DNA of 64,000 bases from Amycolatopsis thailandensis (GCF_002234405.1 NZ_NMQT01000094.1:1-64000); one strand, 5' to 3'; counted from the first letter of the stretch, positions 47,820 to 57,130 are shown. Translations and numbers: made by a program. Notes: a model not told the origin generated them from the sequence alone.

Positions 47820-50786
47820 CTACTTGCGGCGTGCCCGCCTCCGGAAGACGGAACCCAGCGGCGTCCAGATGGCGGGCAGCAGGAGCAGCAGGCAAACGAC
47901 GAGCCACCAGACCGGCGCCTCGCCGCGCCGCCAGCCCGCGACGACGTCGCCGAGCCAGCCGAACAGCGGCTCGCGGACCGGCGGCAGGAACGCGGCGAAC
48001 AGCAGACCCGCTCCCACCAGCACGCAGAGCACCGTGAGCACCATCCGCCACGTCTTGCGCAACGTCATCAGGCTGACCGCCAGGAACACGATGGCGCCCG
48101 CGGCCACCGGGACGCCGACCCATTGCAGGACGGGACCGCCCTGTCCGCCGATGACGAAACCGGCCAGCACCGTGATCAGCGCGGCGAGCACGTTCCACGG
48201 CGCGGGCAGGGTGGCCGCGCCGCGCGTGATCCACCAAGCGCTGCGCCCCGCCGCCTGGGCGAAGGTCGCGGCGGGCTGGACCGTTTTCGGCACCCGCGTC
48301 GCCCCCGCCGCCGCGTTGAGCCCGGCGGCACCCGCCTTGACCAGCGTCTTCGTCAGCAGCATCGTGCCGCGTTCGTGTTCGAACCGCTCGCCGGAGACCT
48401 GGCAAGCCTGGAACGCGCGCTGGGTCTGCTCGTCGGTTTCCGGCTCGTTCTCGATCAGTTTTCTGAACCGTTCCGACGGTTTCCCGTTCCCTTTGGCCGT
48501 TTTCGCGTCGTGTCCGCTGTGGAGGCCGACGCAGGGCAGTTCTTCGCGTGCGATCTCCAGCTGCCGCACCCGCGCGAGCACCATCGCCGTCACCGGCATA
48601 CTGATCGGGAGGGCGGCTTCGCCTTCGACGTCGGCGAGTTCGCCGTCGAGGCCGAGGAAGGCCAGCTCTTCGGTCAATTGCGCGCACAGCGCGTCCGCTT
48701 CCTCCTGCGCCAGCCCGTCTTCCGTACCGGGCCGGCGCCAGCCGATCTTCGTGAAGGTGTCCCGCACCTGTATCCGGAACGCCTCCCGCCCGACGACGTC
48801 ACGCAGCAGCCGCAGGCGTTTCGGGTCGAGCAGGCATTGGATCAGCCAGCCGGCGCCGTCGACCCGGCCCCACATCCAGTCGTTCGCGCGCCAGGACGCC
48901 TTGTAGAACGCGCCGAAGTAGTCGGCCTGCATGCCGGTGAGCTTCGTCCACGAACGACGGCGCTTCATGTCCAGCAGCGTCCGGGAATCCGCACTCACCT
49001 GGACGAGATCGACGCGCTGATCGACCGACGGCGGCTGCGCGAGCAGTCCCCGGGTCGCGATGTGCAGGCGCACCAAGCGCGAAGTGACGACCGCGTCACC
49101 GGCGCTCTTGTCGTCGGAAGTGAGCCCGGTCCACGCCAGCAGCGTGCTGACCGTGTCGGCGGCCTCGGTATCGGGTTTCTCTTGCGCCAGCGGCAAAAGG
49201 ATCGGCGTCGCCTGCCGGAGCGCGGCGACCACGAGCGGCCACGCCTCCTTGAGCGTGTCCGACCGGCCGAGTCCGGCCCATTTCCTGGCGAGCCCCTCGA
49301 TCCAGGCCGCCAGGGTGTCCGCGGACTTCGGCGGTTCCTGTTCGGTGACCCAGCTCGCGATCCGGTAGCCCCGCGCGGCCTTGTGCCGGGCCTCGTGCAG
49401 CAGCACCCGGCATTGATTGAGCTGTGTGGCCTGCTCCGGCGACGGATCGAGCCGGAAGCCCGCGTTCACCAGCTGGAGTCCGGTCGCCACCGAATCGTCG
49501 AGCGCGGTGGTGCGGAAGGCGATCAGGTCGCCGAGTTCGCAGGTGTCCTTCGGCGGCTCGGTGGGCAGGCCGTCGCGCAGGCCCGCCGCCGCGGCCGCGC
49601 GCAGCTGCGCCGCCGTACCGGACGCCCACTGACGTCCCTCCACATCGGACAGCGAGAGCCTGCGGGTCGCCTCTCGGACCAGCGCGGTGGCGTCCTCCTG
49701 GACCCGCCTGTCGCGGTAGTCGTTCATCAGGCGCTGGTCGACCAGTGTGCCGGGGCCGCCGCGAACCCCCATCGCGGCAAGGGAAACACGGGTTCCCCTG
49801 GTCCGGACGACGGCGTCGTTGTGCCGGGTCAGGTCTTCGAGCTCGGCGCTGATCGTCTGGCTCAGCACGGTGCCGACGACCTTGCTCATCGCGCTGCCGA
49901 GCAACGGCGGCCGCTCCGGATCGACCACGACCCGGTCCGCTTCGCGTTCCGCCGTCGGCACCACGTACAGCAGCAATCGCCGGACGTCCGAATGCGACTG
50001 CCGTTCGAAGATCTCCCGCAACGCCGGGCGCAACGGTTTGTTCAGCAGCACTCCGCCGTCGGTGAGCCAATGCGACCGCGAGACGTCGGTGTACTTTGTC
50101 ATGTCCGGATGCAGTGGCCCGGTCTTCTCGCCGATCGGCATCCGGGAAAGCTCGAACGCGCCGGGGAACGACGCGGTGGAGCGGGCCGCGAGCGCGAGCG
50201 GCCCCACCACGTCGTCAGTCCATAAAGGACCGTCGAACCGGAAGAGCAGGCGATGTTCGGTGTCCCGCACCAGGTTTCCGAGCGCGTCGTCGAACCTGGT
50301 CGTCTCGCCGTCGATCATCGTGCCGGTGAGCAGCACGGTGATGTCGGGACAGTCGGGTTTCACCGTCGCCTTGTCGGTGATCCGGTGCAGCGCGTCCTTC
50401 AGGTCCGCCAGCAGCACTTTGTCGCCGTCGAGCAGCGAACGCGGCGCCTTTTCGCCGGGGTCGCGGATCAGGTTGTCGAGCGATCCCGTGCTGATCCACG
50501 TGTCGCGAAGCACCTGCGGGCTCGACCGGAACGCCTCCGCCAGCCCGAGGCACGCCGCGTTGATGCCGCCCGCGCTCGTGCCGGTGAGCACGTCGAGCGA
50601 GACGGTGGCGTTGAGCAGATCGAGCAGGGCGCGATACGGCCCCTCGGCTTCCGGCGTTCTCGACGCCTGAAGCAGATGCGAGGTCTCGGTGGCGACCCCG
50701 CCCATCCAGACCGCGAGGCTCGCCCCGCCCACCATGGTCATCGCCAGCCGGATCTCCTGCGGCCACGGGCTCCCCGCGTCGGCCAT
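47820..50786 (-). CDS. Large patatin-like phospholipase (DUF3376 type)
   Basis: A 988-aa protein. The N-terminal patatin domain (~12-260) has the oxyanion stretch MTMVGGASLAVWMGGV, the nucleophile elbow GTSAGG (~74) and the dyad Asp in LTDGGVLLNKPL (~238). A long helical middle region and two to four C-terminal hydrophobic segments (~850-975; LAALITVLAGFVIGGQGG, ...MVLTVLCVLVGAGLLFAAFL) follow. Such actinobacterial proteins are predicted membrane-bound lipid acyl hydrolases; the substrate is unknown. ATG 50786 follows GGGGAGGG. Confidence 0.88.
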   Translation of the reverse strand: MADAGSPWPQEIRLAMTMVGGASLAVWMGGVATETSHLLQASRTPEAEGPYRALLDLLNATVSLDVLTGTSAGGINAACLGLAEAFRSSPQVLRDTWISTGSLDNLIRDPGEKAPRSLLDGDKVLLADLKDALHRITDKATVKPDCPDITVLLTGTMIDGETTRFDDALGNLVRDTEHRLLFRFDGPLWTDDVVGPLALAARSTASFPGAFELSRMPIGEKTGPLHPDMTKYTDVSRSHWLTDGGVLLNKPLRPALREIFERQSHSDVRRLLLYVVPTAEREADRVVVDPERPPLLGSAMSKVVGTVLSQTISAELEDLTRHNDAVVRTRGTRVSLAAMGVRGGPGTLVDQRLMNDYRDRRVQEDATALVREATRRLSLSDVEGRQWASGTAAQLRAAAAAGLRDGLPTEPPKDTCELGDLIAFRTTALDDSVATGLQLVNAGFRLDPSPEQATQLNQCRVLLHEARHKAARGYRIASWVTEQEPPKSADTLAAWIEGLARKWAGLGRSDTLKEAWPLVVAALRQATPILLPLAQEKPDTEAADTVSTLLAWTGLTSDDKSAGDAVVTSRLVRLHIATRGLLAQPPSVDQRVDLVQVSADSRTLLDMKRRRSWTKLTGMQADYFGAFYKASWRANDWMWGRVDGAGWLIQCLLDPKRLRLLRDVVGREAFRIQVRDTFTKIGWRRPGTEDGLAQEEADALCAQLTEELAFLGLDGELADVEGEAALPISMPVTAMVLARVRQLEIAREELPCVGLHSGHDAKTAKGNGKPSERFRKLIENEPETDEQTQRAFQACQVSGERFEHERGTMLLTKTLVKAGAAGLNAAAGATRVPKTVQPAATFAQAAGRSAWWITRGAATLPAPWNVLAALITVLAGFVIGGQGGPVLQWVGVPVAAGAIVFLAVSLMTLRKTWRMVLTVLCVLVGAGLLFAAFLPPVREPLFGWLGDVVAGWRRGEAPVWWLVVCLLLLLPAIWTPLGSVFRRRARRK

Positions 50787-50889
50787 GTGCGCCCTCCCCA
50801 AGGCTTAAGTGCAGGAGCACTGTAGACCGGACGGCCGAACCGGTGTACCGCCGTTGGTGCCGAAATTCGTTCACCCGTAAGGGCAAATC

Positions 50890-50958
50890 CCCGCGTTTCG
50901 TCCTCTGGACGCGGTAGTTGGGCATGCGAACTACCGCGTTTAGAGGACGAAACGCGGG
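50890..50958. repeat. Palindrome, GTTTCGTCCTCT family
   Basis: CCCGCGTTTCGTCCTCT and ACGCGGTAGTT pair with their complements around a ~9-nt loop with two mismatches. Same family as 20597 and 40774. Confidence 0.88.
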
Positions 50959-51007
50959 AAGGGGCGGGGCGTTCGCGACACGCCTCCCCTCGGGCGACGC
51001 CCACGTG

Positions 51008-51054
51008 GTGAAGGCCTCCTTCACTACCTTGAGGGTAGGTAAGGAGGCCTTCAC
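51008..51054. repeat. Palindrome, GTGAAGGCCTCCTTC family
   Basis: GTGAAGGCCTCCTT and ACTACC pair with their complements around TTGA. Close to 44012-44068. Confidence 0.88.
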
Positions 51055-51098
51055 GGACCTTGCGACGCGGCCAGGAAGCGAAGCCACGGGCCGAACGC

Positions 51099-51151
51099 GT
51101 TGCGAAAGCCACTTTCGCAACGTTGAAGGTTGCGAAAGCCACTTTCGCAAC
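51099..51151. repeat. GTTGCGAAAG element (direct form)
   Basis: Two identical 23-bp arms (51099-51121, 51129-51151), each a 10-bp hairpin GTTGCGAAAG/CTTTCGCAAC, separated by GTTGAAG. Compare 11331-11383, where the second arm is inverted. Confidence 0.88.
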
Positions 51152-51185
51152 GTCGCCGACAGGTCCAGCGGACCGAGCGAACTAC

Positions 51186-51207
51186 CGCATTTAGAGGACT
51201 AAATGCG
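51186..51207. repeat. Half-size GCATTTAG hairpin
   Basis: CGCATTTAG, AGGA, CTAAATGCG: a 9-bp stem. With the preceding ACTACC it reads like the right arm only of the GTTTCGTCCTCT family. Confidence 0.7.
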
Positions 51208-51224
51208 CGAGGAGGCAGGGAAGG

Positions 51225-52469
51225 TCAGGCGGCGAAGTGTTCCAGCAGGAGCACTTGGGCCTCACCGACGGCGAAGCCCAGGACGGCTCCGGTCGCGATC
51301 AGGATCCATTCGTCCTGCTGGAAAGCCGGCCGCAGCAGTCCCTCGAATTCGCGCGGCGACAGCTCCTTCATCTTGGTCACCAGCACGTTCCGGATGTCCA
51401 TCGCGTCGTTGGCGTAGTCCTCGATGTACCGCATGGTCTCCGGCAGCTTGTCCATGATCTTCTCGGCGATGTTCAGCTTCATGTCCTGATACCGCCTGCT
51501 GCCGACGGCGAACACCACCAGCGGCTTCCCGACACCGACGCGGCGGCCGAGCTGTTCGTCGAGCTGACGCTGGATGAGCCCGAGCACCCGGTCCGAAAGC
51601 GGCCCGTGCAGCACCGCCTCGATCACGTTGTGCGGGGTGATGATCTCCTTCGCGATCAGCGCGCCGTACGCCTCCGCGACCTCACCGCGCCGCTTCAGGA
51701 ACAGACCTTGCCAGCGCACGCCGAAGTACCGGCGTTCCTCGATCGGGTAGAAGATCATGCGCAGCGCCAGCCAGTCGGTGAACCAGCCGGTGAAAAGACC
51801 GAACAGCGGCATGATCAACGGGAATTTGAACAGCACCCAGGCGACCATCTGGATGACGCCGATCAGCCCGCCGAAGACGATGCCGGAGCGGGCGATGAAC
51901 TTGAACTCCTTGTCGCCCGCCTCCTGGAAGATCCGGTTCAGCAGCCGTTTGTCCTTGACCAGGGCGGTGACCACCATGCCCTTGAGGTCGAACACACTGT
52001 CCACATCGGACTTGATGAGCTCCAGCACGGCCGTGACCATCTTCGGCGTCTCGGCCTGGACGCGCTGGATCACCAGCCGCTGCATCCCTACCGGCAGCGA
52101 TTCCCACAGCCCCGGCTGGTAGTGGGCCGCGACGTCGCGCACGATGTCCTCGACGGCGGCTTGCAGCGGTTTTTCGATCTCCCGCGCGATTCTCTGCGGA
52201 TCGAGCCGGGCGACGACCTCGGCGGGCTTGATCAGCTGCTCGGTCATCGTGTCGCAGGCGATGCTCGCCATCCGCGCGGCGCGTTTGGGCACGATGCCCT
52301 GCCAGCCGAGGAACGGTTTGATGCCGATGAACTCGACCGGCTGGAACATCATCCGGATCGCGACGAGTTTGGTGGTGTAGCCGATCAGGGCGGCGACGAT
52401 CGGGATGGAGACGTAGATCGGCCAGTGACGGCCGAAATCTTCGAGGATCCCGTCGAGGAACGCACCCAT
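51225..52469 (-). CDS. DUF445 membrane protein
   Basis: A 414-aa protein of the DUF445 family (YheB-like), function unknown. It has an N-terminal membrane segment (IYVSIPIVAALIGYTTKLVA) followed by RMMFQPVEFIG, a central hydrophobic pair (IVFGGLIGVIQMVAWVLFKF ... GWFTDWLALRMIFYPIEER) and a C-terminal membrane segment. The internal TDWLALRMIFYPIE repeats the N-terminal TKLVAIRMMFQPVE, a duplicated motif of this family. 7 bp downstream of the Abi-alpha-like gene. Confidence 0.88.
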   Translation of the reverse strand: MGAFLDGILEDFGRHWPIYVSIPIVAALIGYTTKLVAIRMMFQPVEFIGIKPFLGWQGIVPKRAARMASIACDTMTEQLIKPAEVVARLDPQRIAREIEKPLQAAVEDIVRDVAAHYQPGLWESLPVGMQRLVIQRVQAETPKMVTAVLELIKSDVDSVFDLKGMVVTALVKDKRLLNRIFQEAGDKEFKFIARSGIVFGGLIGVIQMVAWVLFKFPLIMPLFGLFTGWFTDWLALRMIFYPIEERRYFGVRWQGLFLKRRGEVAEAYGALIAKEIITPHNVIEAVLHGPLSDRVLGLIQRQLDEQLGRRVGVGKPLVVFAVGSRRYQDMKLNIAEKIMDKLPETMRYIEDYANDAMDIRNVLVTKMKELSPREFEGLLRPAFQQDEWILIATGAVLGFAVGEAQVLLLEHFAA

Positions 52470-52476
52470 GCCGGGG

Positions 52477-53259
52477 TCAGCCGGCGCTCGGGTCGCAGGC
52501 CTGCCAGAACCGGTCGCCGAGCCGGGAGATGTGCACCGTGCGCTTGACGAACTTGGCCCGCTTGACCGACTTCTCCGCCTCGCGGACCGTCTCGTCGGTC
52601 AGCAGGATCTCGTACTGCGTCTCCAGCGCGGGCACCTCTTCGTCCAGCTCCACCAGGCCGAGCCCGATCAGCCGGGTGAGGTAGCCGGGCACCTGGTCGG
52701 GCAGCGACACCCCGGCGGCCTTGCCGACGGTGGAGGCGTTGCGCAGCACGAACCGCCCGGCGCCACCGAGGTTGGTCCGCTCGGCGACGTCGACGGCGGG
52801 GAACGGCGAGCCGTCGGAGAGCGCGGAAAGAATGCGGGCCTCGTCCGGCGTCAGCTGCCGCAGGATGATCGCGTAGAGGTATTCGCGCGCCCTCTCACGG
52901 CCGAAGCCGATCGAGTGGTTGAGCAGTTCGGCCATCGCCGCGCGGAGCGGTTCGAGCTGAGCGCGCGTGTGCACGAGGGTGATGGTCGCTTCGACCGGGC
53001 GCGCGCCGTTGGAGTCGGGGCGGTTCATCGCGGACGCGGCGGTGAGCGCGGCGTGATACGGGTCGTCGACCTCGTCGAGGCGGCGGCGCAGCTCCGAAAG
53101 CAGCTGCCGCTCGCCCTGCTTGACGATCTGCTCCGCGATTTCGACGCCGGGGAGCTTGCGGGTGAACTCGAAACCCGTGCGGGCGGCCCAGCCCGCGAGC
53201 TGTCCCGCGCGTTTGGCGAATGCGGCCAGGTCGTCACCGGCGGGTCGATCGTTGCTCAC
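52477..53259 (-). CDS. Abi-alpha/DUF4393-like protein
   Basis: A 260-aa protein resembling DUF4393, named Abi-alpha after an abortive-infection link. Notable are the N-terminal amphipathic part (LAGWAARTGFEFTRKLPGVE), AMAELLNHSIGFGRERAREY, ILRQLTPDEARILSALSDG and NLGGAGRFVLRN, then LTRLIGLGLVELDEE. GTG 53259 follows GAGGGGAG. It is co-transcribed with the DUF445 gene. Phage defence is only a family-name hint; a housekeeping role is equally likely. Confidence 0.7.
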   Translation of the reverse strand: MSNDRPAGDDLAAFAKRAGQLAGWAARTGFEFTRKLPGVEIAEQIVKQGERQLLSELRRRLDEVDDPYHAALTAASAMNRPDSNGARPVEATITLVHTRAQLEPLRAAMAELLNHSIGFGRERAREYLYAIILRQLTPDEARILSALSDGSPFPAVDVAERTNLGGAGRFVLRNASTVGKAAGVSLPDQVPGYLTRLIGLGLVELDEEVPALETQYEILLTDETVREAEKSVKRAKFVKRTVHISRLGDRFWQACDPSAG

Positions 53260-53347
53260 GGACACTCCCCTCGCGTTCGCGCTGATGCTACCTGCGAGTA
53301 GGCCGAACGGCCGAAATTGTGATCGACGCGGGTGTTTGGATGAATAC

Positions 53348-54190
53348 ATGAGCTTCACGCGCTGGGGTCCGCCGATCGACGTCCTCCCGCTGTTCGCGCG
53401 GGAGGAACAAGCCCTGCTCGACGTCCTCACCGGATTGGACGCGGCACAGTGGTCCGCGCCGACGATGTGCGCGGGCTGGACCGTGCACGATCTCGCCGCC
53501 CACATCCTGGGCGACAAACTCGGCAGGCTGTCCCGCGACCGTGACGACTACCGGACGACGGCGCCGCGCGAGGGTGAACGGTTCGGCGACTTCATCGACC
53601 GGATCAACGACGAATGGGTGGTCGCGTGCCGACGGCTGTCCCCCGAGGTGCTGTTCGCGATGCTGGTGGACAGCACCTCGCAGATCGCGGAGATGTTCGG
53701 CCGCGCCGACCTCGACGCGATCGGCGAGCCGGTGAGCTGGGCCGGTGCCGAACCCGCGCCGGTCTGGCTCGACGTCGCCCGCGAGTACACCGAATTCTGG
53801 GTGCACCAGCAGCAGATCCGCGAAGCCGTCGGCGCCCGGATACTCGACGAGCGCGAGTTCCGCGGACCGGTGATCGACACCTTCATGCGGGCACTGCCGC
53901 ACACTCTGCGTGACATCGAAGCGAGGACAGGGCGGCAGGTCGCCTACACCGTCACCGGCCAGGGCGGTGGGAAGTGGACCGCGCAGCGGACCGCGGAAGG
54001 CTGGGTGCTCGACAGTGTCGCGCCGACGTCACGCGCGCCCCTGGCCTCGGTGATGACGGACGCGGACACCTTCTGGCGGCTGTGCACCCGGAACCCGGCG
54101 GACCGGGACCGGGTCACCACCAGCGGGGACGAAAACGTTTGCGCCGTCGTGCTCGGGATGACGTCGATCATCACATCGAGTAACGGCTGA
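53348..54190 (+). CDS. Maleylpyruvate isomerase-type mycothiol-dependent enzyme
   Basis: A 280-aa DinB/MDMPI-fold protein. TMCAGWTVHDLAAHILGDKL (~40-58) and EFWVHQQQIREAVG (~140) supply the metal-binding His residues, and the C-terminal domain carries WTAQRTAEGWVLD. Members of this family use mycothiol in thiol transfer or isomerisation; the substrate is unknown. Its end overlaps the convergent PPOX gene by 20 bp. Confidence 0.85.
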   Translation: MSFTRWGPPIDVLPLFAREEQALLDVLTGLDAAQWSAPTMCAGWTVHDLAAHILGDKLGRLSRDRDDYRTTAPREGERFGDFIDRINDEWVVACRRLSPEVLFAMLVDSTSQIAEMFGRADLDAIGEPVSWAGAEPAPVWLDVAREYTEFWVHQQQIREAVGARILDEREFRGPVIDTFMRALPHTLRDIEARTGRQVAYTVTGQGGGKWTAQRTAEGWVLDSVAPTSRAPLASVMTDADTFWRLCTRNPADRDRVTTSGDENVCAVVLGMTSIITSSNG

Positions 54191-54569
54191 CCTTCTCCGG
54201 GTGGATGAGGAGCCGGACGAGCTCCAGGGTTTGGATGCCGGCGAGTTCGCCCGCGTGGGCCGGGTCTTCGAGGTCCCAGTAACGCTCGGCGAGCCGGGCG
54301 GCCAGCTCGTACGCCCCGTCGGGCTCCACCGTGACTCGACCGGCGACCGAAATCCAGCGTTCGCGTTCACCGACCGGCGCGGCCACGATGATCGACGCGC
54401 GGGGATCGCCGCTCACCTTCCGGACCTTGGGCGAGTCCTCGGGCGTGAACAGCTGGATGGTGCCGTCGTCGGCGGCTTCGAACCACACCGGCCGGACCGG
54501 ACCGTCGGCCACGGTCAGGAACCCGTGCAGGGGACGGCGGAGGAATTCGAGGTCTTCGGCGGTCAGCAT
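54171..54569 (-). CDS. PPOX-class (F420/FMN-type) pyridoxamine-phosphate-oxidase-fold protein
   Basis: A 132-aa split-barrel flavin- or F420-binding protein. Motifs: FLTVADGPVRPVWFEAADDG, FTPEDSPKVRKVSGDPRASIIV and WISVAGRVTV. Such actinobacterial proteins reduce diverse substrates or bind cofactor; the substrate is unknown. ATG 54569 preferred. Confidence 0.82.
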   Translation of the reverse strand: MLTAEDLEFLRRPLHGFLTVADGPVRPVWFEAADDGTIQLFTPEDSPKVRKVSGDPRASIIVAAPVGERERWISVAGRVTVEPDGAYELAARLAERYWDLEDPAHAGELAGIQTLELVRLLIHPEKVSRYSM

Positions 54570-54638
54570 GAGCACGATTCAACCCGGCGGGCTTGGACGT
54601 GCCCATAGGTGAAAAGCCGGATCACCTGTGTATTCGTC

Positions 54639-54644
54639 TAGCCT
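54639..54644 (+). promoter_or_regulatory. -10 box of leaderless AraC gene
   Basis: TAGCCT (TANNNT) ends 7 nt before the GTG at 54652. Confidence 0.5.
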
Positions 54645-54651
54645 CGTAGCT

Positions 54652-55581
54652 GTGGACGTCTTCAGTGACCTGATCCGCGGGGTGCGGTCCCACGGCTCGT
54701 TGTTCGGCAGTTCGACCCTGTCCCCGCCCTGGTCACTGCGTTTCGTGGACGGCGCGCCGCTGACCCTGTGCGCCGTGCTCACCGGGGCGGGCTGGATCGT
54801 GCCGGAGGACGGCCCGCCCGAGCCGCTTCGCGCGGGCGAGACGATCATCGTGCGCGGCCCGGCGACGTTCGCCTTCGTCGACGAGGTCGGCACGACGGCC
54901 GAGCCGATCGCGTGCGGCGAGCACTGCGCGACCCCCGAACAGGGCGGGACCAAGCACCGCCTCGGCTGGGTCGACGACCCCGGCGGCGAGACGACCTTGA
55001 TCGTCGGCGCGTATCCGGTGCGCGGCGAGATCGGCCGCCCGCTGCTGGACGCGCTGCCCGTCGTGCTGCGGGTGGACGCCGGGGGCGCGGGCGATCCCGT
55101 GCTGGACCACCTCGCCGCCGAGGTCGCCATCGACGCGCCGGGTCAGCAAGTCGTCCTCGACCGGCTGCTGGACTGGATGCTGGTCTGCTCCCTGCGCGAA
55201 TGGTTCGACCGGCCCGGCGGTGAGCCCCCGGCGTGGTGGGCGGCTCAGCGGGATCCGGTGGTCGGCGACGCGCTGCGCCTGCTGCACGCCGAACCGGCGG
55301 CGCCGTGGACGGTCGGCTCGCTGGCCGGGCGGACCGGGGTGTCCCGGTCGACGCTGGCCAAGCGGTTCGCCGATCTGGTCGGGGAACCGCCGCTGACCTA
55401 CCTCACCCGCTGGCGTATGACCCTCGCGGCGGATCTCCTGGCGGGCGAGGAGTCCACGACGATCTCGGACATCGCCCGCACCGTCGGCTACTCCGACGCC
55501 TTCGGGTTCAGCGCGGCGTTCAAACGCGTGCGGGGCGTCAACCCCAGCGAGTTCCGGACCGGCGTCGCTCAGCGCAGCTGA
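54652..55581 (+). CDS. AraC-family regulator with cupin sensor domain
   Basis: A 309-aa protein. The N-terminal cupin_6 domain (~1-170) opens VDVFSDLIRGVRSHGSLFGS; the C-terminal AraC double helix-turn-helix has WTVGSLAGRTGVSRSTLAKRFADLV and TISDIARTVGYSDAFGFSAAFKR. The target is unknown. GTG 54652 is at the predicted transcription start. Its 3' end overlaps the convergent LapA-like gene. Confidence 0.9.
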   Translation: MDVFSDLIRGVRSHGSLFGSSTLSPPWSLRFVDGAPLTLCAVLTGAGWIVPEDGPPEPLRAGETIIVRGPATFAFVDEVGTTAEPIACGEHCATPEQGGTKHRLGWVDDPGGETTLIVGAYPVRGEIGRPLLDALPVVLRVDAGGAGDPVLDHLAAEVAIDAPGQQVVLDRLLDWMLVCSLREWFDRPGGEPPAWWAAQRDPVVGDALRLLHAEPAAPWTVGSLAGRTGVSRSTLAKRFADLVGEPPLTYLTRWRMTLAADLLAGEESTTISDIARTVGYSDAFGFSAAFKRVRGVNPSEFRTGVAQRS

Positions 55582-55931
55582 TGCCGGGACTTCTTGGCCT
55601 GCTTGCGCAATTGCAGGATCCGGGCACCGCCGACGAGCGCGACCAGCGCGCCACCGGCGATCACGGAGAACAGCATCGCGACGGCCAGCGGCATGCTGCC
55701 GGACATGCCCAGGAAGTGGACGGTCGCCGTGTCCTGGTTCTGGAGGATGAACACGAGCAGGAACACCAGCACGATCAGCGCCACGATGACGGCGATCCAC
55801 GTGCCGCTCACCCGGGTGCGTTTCAGCTTCGGGCCTGCCTCGAATTTCCCGCTGTGGCGCGCGCCGGCGGCTTCGGGCGGCTTGACGGGCTCGACCGGAA
55901 CCTCGGCGGCGCCCTCCTGCGGCTGCGTCAT
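55569..55931 (-). CDS. LapA-domain membrane protein
   Basis: A 120-aa protein with a cytosolic acidic N-terminus, two membrane segments (WIAVIVALIVLVFLLVFI, then LAVAMLFSVIAGGALVALVG) and a basic C-terminus (LRKQAKKSRHQLR). QNQDTATVHFLG is the LapA/DUF1049 signature. Role in actinobacteria unknown. Confidence 0.85.
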   Translation of the reverse strand: MTQPQEGAAEVPVEPVKPPEAAGARHSGKFEAGPKLKRTRVSGTWIAVIVALIVLVFLLVFILQNQDTATVHFLGMSGSMPLAVAMLFSVIAGGALVALVGGARILQLRKQAKKSRHQLR

Positions 55932-55969
55932 GCAGGACAGTGTCCGCCGAAGTCCGCGCGATCGCGCTC

Positions 55970-57118
55970 TCAAGCGTCCGAACGGGTGACCTCGTCCGCC
56001 ACGCGCAGCACGCGCAAGGTGTTCTCACCGGCCAGCTTCGCGCACTCTTCCTCGCTCCAGCCACGTTCCAACAGCGCGGCGAACAGCACCGGATACTTCG
56101 AAACGTCTTCGAGGCCTTCGGGCAGCGTCGCGACTCCGTCGTAGTCCCCGCCGAGGCCGATGTGGTCGACACCGGCCACTTCACGCGCGTGTTCGATGTG
56201 CGCGACGACGTCGTCGATGGTGGCCTTCGGCTTCTCGGGCCCGCCTCGCTCGGCGGTGAACTTCGTGCGCTGGTCGATGTTCCGGTAGTCCTTGCCCGCG
56301 GCTTCCATGTCCTGACGCAGCTGGTCGTCCCACTCGGAGACCTTCGGCGAGATGAAGCCCGGCACGAACGTCACCATCGCGACGCCGTCCTTGGCCGCCA
56401 GGGTTTCGAGGACGTCGTCGGGGATGTTGCGGGCGTGGTCGTTGACCGCGACGCACGAGGAGTGGCTGAAGATCACCGGCGCGGAGCTGACCTCCAGCGC
56501 GTCGCGCATGGTGCTCGGAGCGACGTGCGAAAGGTCGACCAGCATGCCGATCTTGTTCATCTCGCGGACGACGTCACGGCCGAAGTCGGTGAGCCCGTCG
56601 TGCGCGGGTTCGTCGGTGCCGGAGTCGGCCCAGGTGGTGTTGTAGTTGTGCGTCAGCGTCATGTAGCGGACGCCGAGGCGGCGCAGGATCCTCAGCACGC
56701 CAAGGGATTCGGCGATGCTGTGGCCGCCTTCGGCACCCAGCAGGGAAGCGATCTTGCCGTCGCGGAAGGCGGCTTCGGCCTCGTCGGCGGTGTCCACGAG
56801 GGCCAGGCGATCGGGGTATCGCTCGGCCATCTGGTGCACGATCTCGATCTGTTCGAGGACCGCCGTCACCGCGCTGTGCCCCTCGAACTGGCAGGGCACG
56901 TAGACGGACCAGAACTGCATCCCGAGCCTGCCTTCGGCGAGCTTCGGGAAGTCGGTGTGCAGATGCGGCTGGTGGACGGTGAGGTCCGTGCCTGCCACGG
57001 CCTCGACCGGATCCGGCCCGGTCGTGACCCGCAGCTCCCATGGCAGATCGTTGTGCCCGTCCGCGAGGAGGACCCTGTCGAGCAGGGCTTGGGCGCGGAC
57101 GAGGTCCCCGTTAGTCAT
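55970..57118 (-). CDS. Membrane dipeptidase-like metallohydrolase (M19)
   Basis: A 382-aa zinc peptidase of the renal-dipeptidase family, here without a signal peptide, so probably cytosolic. Metal ligands: DGHNDLPW (~20), LLGAEGGHS (~125, bridging Glu), HSS in IFSHSS (~220), and GLGGDYDG (~318). Cleaves dipeptides or D-amino-acid/lactone substrates. Leaderless start. Confidence 0.9.
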   Translation of the reverse strand: MTNGDLVRAQALLDRVLLADGHNDLPWELRVTTGPDPVEAVAGTDLTVHQPHLHTDFPKLAEGRLGMQFWSVYVPCQFEGHSAVTAVLEQIEIVHQMAERYPDRLALVDTADEAEAAFRDGKIASLLGAEGGHSIAESLGVLRILRRLGVRYMTLTHNYNTTWADSGTDEPAHDGLTDFGRDVVREMNKIGMLVDLSHVAPSTMRDALEVSSAPVIFSHSSCVAVNDHARNIPDDVLETLAAKDGVAMVTFVPGFISPKVSEWDDQLRQDMEAAGKDYRNIDQRTKFTAERGGPEKPKATIDDVVAHIEHAREVAGVDHIGLGGDYDGVATLPEGLEDVSKYPVLFAALLERGWSEEECAKLAGENTLRVLRVADEVTRSDA

Positions 57119-57124
57119 CGGACG

Positions 57125-57130
57125 ATTTTA
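57125..57130 (-). promoter_or_regulatory. -10 box of leaderless M19 gene
   Basis: On the minus strand TAAAAT (TANNNT) ends 6 nt before ATG 57118. Confidence 0.5.

Larger units (their letters stand above)
50787..51224. other. Non-coding gap carrying four palindromic elements
   Basis: No gene is supported in these 438 bp. They hold one member each of three palindrome families plus a half-element: 50890-50958, 51008-51054, 51099-51151, 51186-51207. The patatin promoter should lie at the low-coordinate end. Confidence 0.75.

Noticed and set aside
47745-50225. 826-residue frame opposite the patatin gene
   Set aside because: Antisense shadow; no motif, while the other strand carries GTSAGG and DGG.
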